Of a stretch of 37,969 nt of DNA, positions 9,341 through 18,908 are shown one piece after another. Made by a program: the position numbers and the translations under genes. The notes beneath the pieces were generated by a model that saw only the letters and a program-made list of their open reading frames with translations, ran no database searches and had not been told where the DNA came from. Each line of letters starts with the position of its first letter. Position 1 is the stretch's first letter. The stretch comes from Triparma columacea (lineage: Eukaryota; Sar; Bolidophyceae; Parmales; Triparmaceae), in NCBI GenBank assembly GCA_030267965.1, contig BRYA01000780.1, positions 6,270 to 44,238 on the forward strand, given 5' to 3'.

Positions 9341-12035
9341 ATGGACATTCCACGCCTCCTGGCTGGTGCTAACAGTCAAGGTGTACATGTCACATTTTGG
9401 GACATCTTCTCGACTTTTGTATTCCTCACTGCTGCCTACGTCATGGGACAGATCTTCTCCAGATTCCTGAAGATGCCATCCCTTGTTGGTGAGATCATTG
9501 CTGGCATACTCCTCGGTCCCCCCCTGGCGGACTTTGTGCCCAATCCTGCAGGTTTCGTACTCTTTGGAGAGGTCGGTTTAGTTCTCCTCGTCCTCGAGGC
9601 GGGCATTGACATCGACCTGACCATGCTTCGCCTCATTGGTTCCCGCGGTTTCCTCATCGCCATTATCGGATCTCTCGCTCCTATTGCTATCGGGGTAGGC
9701 CTGGCTTTCGCCTACGGGGTTGACACGAAGGGTGCCATAGCGGCAGGTTGTTCTTTTGGTCCTACCTCACTCGGAATCGCGATGAACATTCTGAGGGCTG
9801 GGAAGGTGAGTGCCGAAGATGAGGGTAATAATGACACGTCAGCACCGGTCAGAGGCCTCCATTGGGGTGCGCGGGGAGATGGGACTATCGGCTGACACTA
9901 TTGTCAGGAATGACTGGAAATTGATGTATGATGAGTTCCCTAGTATATATGTAACCCGCCCCTTGACACACCCTCACCCTCAAGAACTATAATTAACACA
10001 CCTTTTCGCTTTTCGTTTCTCCTTCTCCCAGATGGTGAATACACCAGTCGGGCAGCTTGTGGTTTCCGCGGCTGTAATTGACGATATGATTGCACTCGTC
10101 ATACTCTCACAACTTGAGGCGCTGGCATCAGAACTGACCGTCCTCTCCATCCTGATCCCTGTGATCTCCGCTTTCTCCTTTTTGATCCTTGGCGGCTTTG
10201 TCGCAATCTTCCTCCTCCCCCCATTCATCAACAAGTACCTTCTCCCTCTCGTCTCTCCCTCCCACCAACCAAAGCTCGAACTTGCACTGATGTTCAGCCT
10301 CCTTTTAGGGCTCATGCCTGCAACTCACTATGCAAAGGCTTCCTTCCTCATGGGGGCCTTTCTCGCCGGTTTAACTTTCTGCCGCTCCAACCCCCTCCAC
10401 AGACTGTTCGGGGACCAGTTCAAGCGCGTCCTTCAGTGGCTTATGCGTATCTTCTTCGCTGCCTCCATCGGCTTCCAAGTTCCGATCAAGGATTTTGGGA
10501 GCGGTATCGTAATTTGGCAGGGGTTGGTTTTCACCGTGGCGCTGGTGGGGAAGGTTGCAACGGGATTGTTAGTGCCCAACTTTAGCTCTGGGAAGAGGTT
10601 CGAAGGGGTTCACCTTAGGGATTGCCTCATTACGGGCTTCTCAATGGCCGCAGAGGGCGAGTTTGCATTCGTGATTGCCGTTTTCAATGTAGACTCAGGC
10701 CTAATTTCCCAGGATTTGTATGCTTCGATCGTCCTAGCCGTCCTAATCTCTACAATTATCCCGCCCTTTCTGCTCCGCTACACAATTTCCCGCTGGAACA
10801 AACGCCAGGAAATAAAGGTCAGCGAGGCCGCGTCCCTGGATAATCCGAACAAATCCCATACTGTCCATATGTCCCATATATCTTCCGCCACTACCTTCTT
10901 TGTCATCCAGACTCGCAGCGAGACGCGCTGGGGCCTACTTCACTCCACCATGGAGGCCATGCAACGGCTAAATCTGGAGGTGATCGACCACCGCTCTTGG
11001 CACCCCCGCGGAGTCGACGGGATTCTGGTGATGGAGTGTTACGTCCAGAACATGGGGACAGGACTATGCGGGGAGGAGGCAATCGAACAGCGTAGAGAGG
11101 AAATCGAGAACGCCATCGCGGTGGCCATTCGTCAGCCTGCGGACAAGGCACAGGTGAGGGTGCAACGATGGCGTCCTGGCGCGGTAGCAGAAGCTGCTGA
11201 AGACGTGACCACCCTCGACGTTACAGACACAGACACAGACGACAAGCCAGTCCAAGAGCGGATCCACTCGCAAGTGCTTGAAGAGGCCACCAAGTCCCTC
11301 GAGAAGCATCGCTCTCTACAGGAAGGAGCCACCCGGGGCAAGAGCGTCGCTGAGATTACAGGAGTGGGCGACATCGAGGCCCCAACTTCCCGTCCCTCCA
11401 CCCTGCAGCCACCGCATCCTTCCACCCAGCGGCAGAAGATGCTCAGCACTCCCGTGGGCGGCTCTTCCGTTCTCTTCGCACTGCCTCCCCGCCCACCCCC
11501 CGTAGAAGAGAAGCCGGTTAAACGACCCCCCTCTCCGTCGCAACGCGCGACACGCCTGAGGCAGAGAATGATGAGCACCCCGGAGAATAGTGTCATAAAC
11601 GGGGACAGCACCTTCTTCAACGGCGACGGCGGCATGCTTACAGGCGTTGGTGTGAATGGTGGGGATTTGTTGCCAGGGGCGTCATCAGGACGGTCAGACG
11701 AGACCCAGACAGGAGGAAACGAGCCCAGACGTGCAACACGGAAGAGGACGATGAGCACCCCCGTGGGCACCTCCGTCTTCGGCGGTAAGACACAAGCTAG
11801 TCGCGGGGAGTTGCTGCTGGGGCTAGCACCCGACAGGCCTGCCAATATCACAGTCGACGGTGAGACATATTCTGTAAATGTAAGCCAGTCAACAGTCAAC
11901 CTGATCCGCGGAGGCTATCGGGGAACCATGCCGAGGCACAGCATCTCGGTGATCGAAGAGGACATTCCCGTGGAGCACCGCCTCTCGGGCATCGTAAGGA
12001 GGAGGGGTGTCAGGGGCACGGGCACAGACAGGTGA
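9341..12035 (+). CDS. CPA2-family cation/proton antiporter with C-terminal ACT-like domain
   Basis: Two exons, 9341-9805 and 10032-12035, joined in phase 0 across a 226-bp intron; 822 aa. Residues about 15-410 are a multi-helix membrane domain of the monovalent cation:proton antiporter-2 type: SRFLKMPSLVGEIIAGILLG at the start, EVGLVLLVLEAGIDIDL, and an ion-site pair of aspartates in AAVIDDMIALVIL (D172, D173). A DD pair is typical of electrogenic NapA/NHA2-like exchangers. Usual CPA2/Kef/KEA proteins then carry an RCK (TrkA-N) domain. Here residues about 443-525 instead look like an ACT fold (TTFFVIQTRSETRWGLL, then NLEVIDHRSWHPRG), which usually binds small ligands such as amino acids. The rest is disordered, with three STP-containing repeats (about residues 610-750). 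The substrate ion and the membrane are not shown by the sequence. Confidence 0.85.
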
Positions 12036-12147
12036 AAATCCCAAAATGCATCATTAGCGTTCTTTTTTTCTCTCACAAGGTATTGTACATTTTTATTAAC
12101 AAAAGCACCCTCGCGGGTTTCCCCTAATTGTCTTTCACCTCCCTCAC

Positions 12148-13320
12148 TTACGTTTCCCAAGCTGGCTGCTCAAGAGTAGGTTTCTGCTTGAACCTTCTCA
12201 TCCTCTCCATATCCGCCGCCCTCCCGAATACATTGTTGCTCCCGGGCATAGACCTCCTACCTCCCCCCCCCCCCCGTGCCGCGCCCCCAACAGTTCTCCT
12301 CATCTGCGCTATCTTCGCGTTTCTCTCTGCATCCTTCTTCATTTTCGACGAGTTCATGGTGCTCTTGACGTTCTGCAATCTTTGCAAGAACTTGGCGTTA
12401 TCATTCGATATTTTGCGCCCTGCCTTTTGCCTGTTTATTTGGTGGCTACTGCGAGCCAGCCCTGTCGATGGCGCTGAACCTCGAGAGTTCCCGGTGGGGT
12501 AGCCGCCTATAGAACCATGCTGCGATTTAGAAGTCTGAATCTTAATCATCTTCTTGAGGAGGAGGGCGTTGTTCTTCGCCATGACCTCAGATTCACGGTC
12601 CGAGAATGTCTTACCAGCATTTTTGGACTTTGGGACCTTGGGCCCGGCCTATCAGAGGTATATGTGGTGTTTGTGTGAGAGTGGGGGTGGAATGTTGTTT
12701 ATGTACCCTCAATGATGATGCTTCCCTGCCTCCCTCACCTTCATGTTACCCCTCTTCTTCTGAGCCCCCCTCTCCATACTCTGCATTTTTGCCCCCATCG
12801 TGTTGCTGTTGACCTGGCTAAGCGGGGGAGGGTTCATGGAACCTCTTCCACCTTGATGTTCTTCTTGGCCTCCTTCAATCCCAGGGTTGACCGCCATGTT
12901 TGACACCAAACGGGAAAGCTCGTTCTGCATTGTGGCAGGATCAAGTCCAGAAGACATTATCTGAGGCATGGGAGACGTGAGGTGTGAGGGAGAAGAGTTT
13001 CAGAATAGAGTCGTTTGATTTCTTTCTTGCAGCATTGTGGTTTGGGGATGTTGGGAGTGGAAGACGAAGGGTTTGTAGACTGAGGAGCACAGTATAAGTA
13101 TCGGGTCTACTTCACCTACCTCCTTGAGTTTTCTGTTCAGCTCAAGAGCGTCAGCAAGCTCTCCAACATCCTCTCCATCGGGACAATCATCAAGGGAGTC
13201 TGGCTGGTTATATTGCTCGTCGACGTCATAACCATCATCATCATCCGGATAAGTTTGTCCGGGGTACTCATATCCATCGTAACCCCCGTAGTCGGCGTCT
13301 TCATAGATTATATTGGACAT
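12148..13320 (-). CDS. CFAP97 (Hemingway/KIAA1430)-like protein
   Basis: Three exons read from 13320: 13320-13120, 12960-12739 and 12648-12148, all in phase 0; 307 aa. Exon 1 encodes an extremely acidic, Tyr/Asp-rich segment (SNIIYEDADYGG, DDDDGYDVDEQ). Exon 2 is low-complexity, rich in Met, Asn and Gly. Exon 3 has a basic helical region around residues 190-245 (INRQKAGRKISNDNAKFLQR, then LQNVKST) that resembles the CFAP97 domain pattern: a basic start, 'I..DN..FL.RL..V', then a charged helix. CFAP97 proteins are needed for cilium/flagellum maintenance. The match is to a short motif only, so family membership is tentative. It converges with the antiporter gene, 112 bp between stop codons, and is 173 bp upstream of the PDE gene on the same strand. 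Confidence 0.6.
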
Positions 13321-13493
13321 GGTATTTTATTCGGTTTTTATTCCAAATTATTTTTGATCTTGAAATTGATTGTATGAAACACAACGCTAATAGGTAGGGA
13401 TCCCTAGAAAGATAGAGAATCGATCGAAAATAATAACAAAACATTCATGTTCCCAAACTCGTAATCCTACAACTGTTCAAATTGAGTTCTCTA

Positions 13494-16400
13494 CTATTCT
13501 TCTTCGTCTTCGCTATCTTCACCCGAATCCTCATCTTTGTCATCCTCGGCAGTTGCCTCTCCGTCTTCGATTATTTTCTGCCAAAGCTTTACATTGTCGA
13601 CGCAGCTGTCGACGGAGGTCGACAACTTTGGGAGGAGGATGGCCATGGCGTTCCAAAGGGGAAGAATGACATAGTTTACAAATCCAACTTGGAGCTTGGC
13701 GATCTCGATCTCGTTGTTGAGGCCTTCCATGAAGGTCGTGACAGGGAGTCCGAGCTCCTTTTCCCTGACGACTTGGGTGCTGAACTCTTCGCACACTCTA
13801 AAGCACCACATTTTGGTCATCTCAAACTTGGGATATGCAGGGTTGCCCAAGTCAGCTCCGTGGACAATCATGGACATGAGCTCCACCCGGCTACTTTCCT
13901 GAGTAATGTCAAAGAACGGATCTCCGTTTTTATTTTCGTCCGTGTGTGTTTGAAGCAACTTGACCATGTCGAAATGCCCAGCTTGGTCAGTCTTGAGGAT
14001 CATCTCAATGACCATCTTGCGCATGTAAGTGAACTGACTGTTGGTTAAATTGGCTAGGATTGCGGAATCTTCCGTCATCATTATCTTGAAGGCCGTGGCG
14101 GCGTGGTGATTTTCGAGGATCGACCTGTCATTGTACGTGAGCGCGAGGTCGGAGAGGGAATTCTTTTGGAAGTCGTTGGTGGTACCCGGGTGGTCGAGAT
14201 CGTGGCAGAGGGTTGCGATGAGAATAGCGATACAGTCGTGGCTCTTCAGGAATTCGCCTCCGCCAGCCTGGTTCATTATCAAGAAGGCAATGTGCATGAC
14301 GGCTGCTCCGTGGGAGAAGGAGTGGAAGGGGTTCTCTCGGTAGTTCTTTGAGACGGCGACAATGAAGCTGTGGAGGACGCTCTCGTCCACTTTCAGCTCA
14401 TCATTCGCGTTGTAAATTGAGAACATGTCAAGACAGGACACCATAAGGCTGGACTTATCAATAGAGAGAACGTCAAAGTCCCACTTTTTCAACTTGTCGT
14501 GTTCCTTCTCCCTCGTCTGGGAAACCTTGAGAGCTTCGAGAACGTGCAAATCCTTCATGTCCATAATCCTTGTTCCAGCCTTAGGCGAGGCCAGTAGTTT
14601 CGCCTGCTGCCCAGGGAGGAGGACCGTCCCGTCCCTTCTCCTGTCCTTCGAAGTTCCCATCCTCTTGCTCGAGTACATGCTCATGAGACCCAACATATTC
14701 CCCTCCCCCGATGATCCAGCAGCCATCTCAAGCGCAGCCTTTTTCAGGGCCGAGCTAACCTCGTCCTCAAAAGTCTCCAGGACCTCGGTGTCATGCTCGG
14801 TGAAACTTCCCCTCTTCTTGTTTCGCAACTCTATTACCGCAACCACGTTCTTCCTATGGTCACGAATCGGATGGCAGAGGACGTTGCGAGTTTCGATGTT
14901 CTTACGGGAGTCGATGGCATCATCGTAACCTTCATCAGTGCTACAAGCGTCGATTCGGATCCAGTGCCCTGTTTCCGCCACCCTTCCAGCGATTCCTTCA
15001 CCTATTGAGTACTTCTCTCCCTCAGAGGCCTTGTCCTTGCTCACACAGCACATCAACTTTCCGCCGGCGACGTCTACCAAGTAAAGTGTGACAGCTGCGA
15101 CCTCGATTATGTCGTAAGCCACACTCACGAGGTTGTGCATTAACTTGTCAACCGACTCCCCGCTGTTCTTAACGGCCTTCATGCACCTAATCATGCTGTC
15201 GTTCTTTCTCTGCGCGGCAAGGACACCTTCCATGAGCCTCGCTTTGTCAAGAGCGACCCCAGCGCAGTCGCCAATAGCCTGCAATATGACACCGTCCTCC
15301 TCCTCTGAGAAGTCAATCAACTTGCCGCTCTTCCTCTTGTTAATAGCCTTTATCACCCCCACGGTCTCCCTCTCGGAATTGACGATCGGGCAGCACATAA
15401 GGTTCTTCACAGATTTATCTCTGTCACTGTCGGACGTCATATTGTTAAGACAGAATAGTTCCTGCTCCTGTGCGACCATGCCTTCAATGCCATCTCCCTT
15501 CAAGAGGATGTCTTTGGGGTCTTCAGAGCAGACCAGATTCCCGGTCGACTCGTCAACCAAGTAGAGTACGACTTTCTCGGGGTTGACGCAGTCGTAAGCG
15601 ACACGCAAGATGCGCTGGATTATGTCATCCCAATTGCCTTCTTCAGAAAGCGCTTGATTGACCTCTAAAAGTGCGTCCGACTGCCTCTTGGCGTACTGAA
15701 TCTCTTCGTGCAGCTTTGCACCCCTCAAGGCACTTGCAGCAATGACACCGATGGCCTGCACCTTTTGAATTTCGGTTCTCCTCTCCGCCACGTTTTTAAA
15801 GGATGTTTCGATGACAGCCAAGGGACGACCAACATGGTCCCTCACAGCAGTGTAGAGCGCACAGGGGTAGTCAACCCAGTTCTCATCAGCGTCTTGATAC
15901 TGCGGCCTGAGATCTGCCATGATGTCTTCTGCCGAGGCGACGTCCTCAAAGTAGATCCACTTTTGCGGCTCCACAAGGACTCTTTTCCCAACTCCCGTGC
16001 GGGCGCTCAAAACGCGGGGGGGGCGATCGTCCCTCCTATAAATACCATGCGTGATCTCCTTCATGGATTGCATGTCGTTTTCCATGACAAAGACACTGCA
16101 GGCAGAACAGTCCACGGCTTCAAACACAACATCAATTAGCCTATCTATGCAGGACATCATGGCAGTCTCCATCATAATCGAATTGGAGAAGGAGAGAAGC
16201 TTGAGGTTGTCGACGCTCGTCTGTATGAGGGAGGCGAGTTCGGTGGAGGCTTCGGAATTGGAAGACGGTACCATGGAGAAGAGTTCAGACAACTCTATGC
16301 TTTCTGTGTGAGAAGCCCAGCTACTCCTGCGAGGGGGGTGAAGTGGGAAATAGGGAGGACGAGAGGGAGATCGTAAGCAATAAGCAACTAGCACGTAGCG

Positions 16401-16717
16401 TGGAACGAAACGAAACTATTGCATAGTAGTTCAACGAAACATAGAGCAAACTGTAACTGCGACACTAACCTTCTTCTGCCCTTTGACATCGTCTTTTGCT
16501 TCGCTATCACATCTTTGACCGTCTTGGTCGTCATTTCATTGAGAATAGACTCAAAATTGTTCACGTAAACAACCTTCATGTCCAAAGAAGCACTGCGGAA
16601 GTCAGATCGCCTCCCACGCAAACTGCCCGGTGAGAGAGAGCTTGAGGAGGAGGATTGGGCATCTCCAAGGGCACCAAACTCTAGAGGTGGGAGAGAATCC
16701 TTACCAATGGGCTGCAT
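13494..16717 (-). CDS. Cyclic nucleotide phosphodiesterase with three GAF domains
   Basis: Two exons read from ATG 16717: 16717-16470 and 16326-13494, phase 2 join; 1026 aa. Three GAF domains follow a Ser/Arg-rich N-terminus: about 122-270, 300-455 and 473-618 (for example LYLVDESTGNLVC, GIEGMVAQ; LYLVDVAGGKLMC, GIAGRVAE). The class I PDE catalytic domain spans about 730-1000. It keeps the metal-binding signature: HSFSHG (H755), CHDLDHPG (H791, D792), HGADLGNPA (D907), and the invariant purine-contacting glutamine in LQVGF (Q962). It should hydrolyse cAMP and/or cGMP in the cytosol; the GAFs probably sense cyclic nucleotide, as in animal PDE2/5/6/10/11, which have two. The C-terminus is an acidic tail (EDDKDEDSGEDSEDEEE). 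No transmembrane segment is seen. Substrate preference cannot be told. Confidence 0.9.
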
Positions 16718-17033
16718 AGTGACCACTGCGGACTTCTGGAAGTCACTTGAAGGCTCCTTTGCTTGAATAAGGGAAGGAAAACTCGTGATGGGATTAGGTA
16801 AGGCAAGGAGGTTTTTATTGCCTACAATCCCGAAACGAGCCGACTCAGGGAAAAACTATGAAGTTACCCAAACCGATCAGCCGTAGCACTCAAAATTTAT
16901 ACGAAATGGCCACCTTATCAGCAATTGTATGGTGTGGCGGTTGCAGAACTTTTGGTTGAGATCTGGATTTTGACCAATTTGAGAGCAATCATTGGGGGTG
17001 ACTTGGGAGCTTCAAAAACACGGCAGCGCCACC
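16718..17033. promoter_or_regulatory. Divergent intergenic region between PDE and thioredoxin-fold genes
   Basis: 316 bases with no gene seen, carrying the 5' ends of two divergent genes. The minus frame remains open for a short way upstream of ATG 16717 but has no further ATG. The stretch CAGCGCCACCATGCGG at its right end is a near-ideal Kozak context and decides the start of the plus-strand gene. Confidence 0.5.
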
Positions 17034-18791
17034 ATGCGGAGTAGTTTTGGGGGAATTGTCATCACGATTACAACATCGTTCATGCTGGCGGTGACGACCT
17101 GCTGCCTGACTACCACCACCAAATATCGATGTTACCTGACTGGTTTGGGAACAAATTTGGGTGGATCAGTGAACAACTACGGGAGCTGGGCAGTACAAAT
17201 GTCAAAAAGGGAAGAAGGGATGGCTACGAGGACACTATCAAGTGACACACGGCTTCATAGCTCAAGAACCACAATTGTTGTCGATGGTCCAAATGTAAGG
17301 GTCCCTTTGGTAGTTGGGGGCGGGAATTGTCGTCGCGATCCTCAAGATCTTTCTAACCCTCCTCCTCCACCACTTCCTCCCTCTTTCTCCTTCCTCATTC
17401 TCCCTCTACCAAAGCTTGACTTCATCCAAAAAGATTTGGATATATCACAAACCTCATCATACCTCCCCCTCGATTTTACGGGCCCGTCGGAGTCGGGGAT
17501 CGTTCAGACTAACTTTGGAACGCCGTTTCCCCTCCCTCTATCAGTGAAGTTCGAGGGTGCTGTGGCAACGATTGTCCCCTCCCTCCTCTTGGATAGAATG
17601 TCCAGCGTCATGGAGGAGGCGTTCTTGAACAGCAAAATTACTGAGTCCCCTGTGAACGTCGTTGTGGTCGGGGGGGGAAAGCTCGCGGATTATTTGGCTT
17701 CCACCACCACTGTTGTGTACCCTGGTGCAAAGGTGTATCAAGTGACTTCCCGGGGGGAAGGCATTGGAGCCAAGAGAGGAAAGGGTGTAACTTGTATTAA
17801 CCCAAACAAGGAGGATGCGGGATTCTCAGATATAATTGGCCGCTTCGAGGTCCTTGTGGACACGCTTGCAGCCGAGGCAGAGGACACTATCGAGTTGATG
17901 AGGAAAAAATATGGCCTCAAGATGTATTTGACAACGATGACGAGAAGTGCCGAGCTGTTCAAGGATGGCGGGATATTTAAGGGGCCAGGAATTGTCAATG
18001 AATACCGACGGGAAGTTGAAAAATTTGTCAATTTTCAGCGCAAAGACGAATGGGGGGGTGCCGGGGTTGACTGGGCTGGGGTGCAGGATGTGCACGGTAG
18101 GCTCATGAAGTCGGGTAATATCTTCGACGAGAAAATTAAGGCAGGAACTGTAAACATATGGGGAAGTGACGTCAGGGACTTACTGGAATCCACAACCTGG
18201 CCAAGGGACAGCGAAGGAGTGAATGTTCGGTATGGCTTCCCACCCGTAGTGGGCTTTGAGGACGAGGATGACGACGACGAGGAAGACGACGATATGGAGT
18301 ACTCAAACAATGAGGAAGAAGAGGATTCCGAGGAAATAGGGAAGGGAGGAGAGGATACAGGAGAGCAGGATCGAATGAGTAAGCTTCGGAATTCCGCCGC
18401 AAAGGTCACAGCTATAACCAACCTCCAAGAAATCTCCAGTGAGATAATGGAAACGCAGAGCAACGCCGTACTCTTCCTGTCGGCTCCGTGGTGCAAGGCT
18501 TGCAAGTACATGGCACCACCTTATAAGCGCCTGTCAAAGCTTGAACCCGAAGTGAAATTCCTCCAGGTCAGCATCTCTTCAGAAGAGGGGAAGGAGGTTT
18601 CCAGGTGGCTCGGAGTCGACGCAGTTCCCAGCTTCGTTTTCTTCAGGGAAGGGAAGGTGATCGGGGACCCAGTGTCCACAGGCAAGCTACGCAAAGGTGG
18701 GGAGGTTTATACTGGCGTTCAACTTTTGAAAACCGGTGGACGCTGGAAAGAGGGAATGGAACAAGCCAGGAGGGCAAAGAATGACGAGTAA
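17034..18791 (+). CDS. Thioredoxin-fold protein with N-terminal Rossmann-like region and WCKAC site
   Basis: An intronless frame of 585 codons from ATG 17034, chosen over a start 42 bp upstream because of its GCCACCATG context. The N-terminus (MRSSFGGIVITITTSFMLAV) looks like a signal peptide or anchor. Residues about 205-245 include VNVVVVGGGKLADYL, a nucleotide-binding-like turn, in a region resembling the cofactor domain of quinone oxidoreductases. The match is too weak to assign an enzyme. A run of Asp/Glu (residues about 410-440) separates it from a thioredoxin fold at about 470-570 with active site WCKAC (W486, C487, C490) and the cis-proline loop VDAVPSFVFF. A CKAC site rather than the usual CGPC suggests a shifted redox potential or specific partner. 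The leader suggests ER, plastid or secretory location. Confidence 0.72.
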   Translation: MRSSFGGIVITITTSFMLAVTTCCLTTTTKYRCYLTGLGTNLGGSVNNYGSWAVQMSKREEGMATRTLSSDTRLHSSRTTIVVDGPNVRVPLVVGGGNCRRDPQDLSNPPPPPLPPSFSFLILPLPKLDFIQKDLDISQTSSYLPLDFTGPSESGIVQTNFGTPFPLPLSVKFEGAVATIVPSLLLDRMSSVMEEAFLNSKITESPVNVVVVGGGKLADYLASTTTVVYPGAKVYQVTSRGEGIGAKRGKGVTCINPNKEDAGFSDIIGRFEVLVDTLAAEAEDTIELMRKKYGLKMYLTTMTRSAELFKDGGIFKGPGIVNEYRREVEKFVNFQRKDEWGGAGVDWAGVQDVHGRLMKSGNIFDEKIKAGTVNIWGSDVRDLLESTTWPRDSEGVNVRYGFPPVVGFEDEDDDDEEDDDMEYSNNEEEEDSEEIGKGGEDTGEQDRMSKLRNSAAKVTAITNLQEISSEIMETQSNAVLFLSAPWCKACKYMAPPYKRLSKLEPEVKFLQVSISSEEGKEVSRWLGVDAVPSFVFFREGKVIGDPVSTGKLRKGGEVYTGVQLLKTGGRWKEGMEQARRAKNDE

Positions 18792-18908
18792 TATTTTGTA
18801 CACTAGCGAGAACGCACCATGCACATAACCAAAAACTGAAATAATACTGTAATTCGATGTGATTTTTATGTTGTCAAATTCTTGCTGGAGTGGTGTGCTA
18901 TTTTGGAA

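Noticed and set aside
11132..11899. 255-codon minus-strand frame inside the antiporter tail
   Set aside because: Shadow of the GC-rich plus-strand coding region; Cys/Ser/Gly-rich with no domain.
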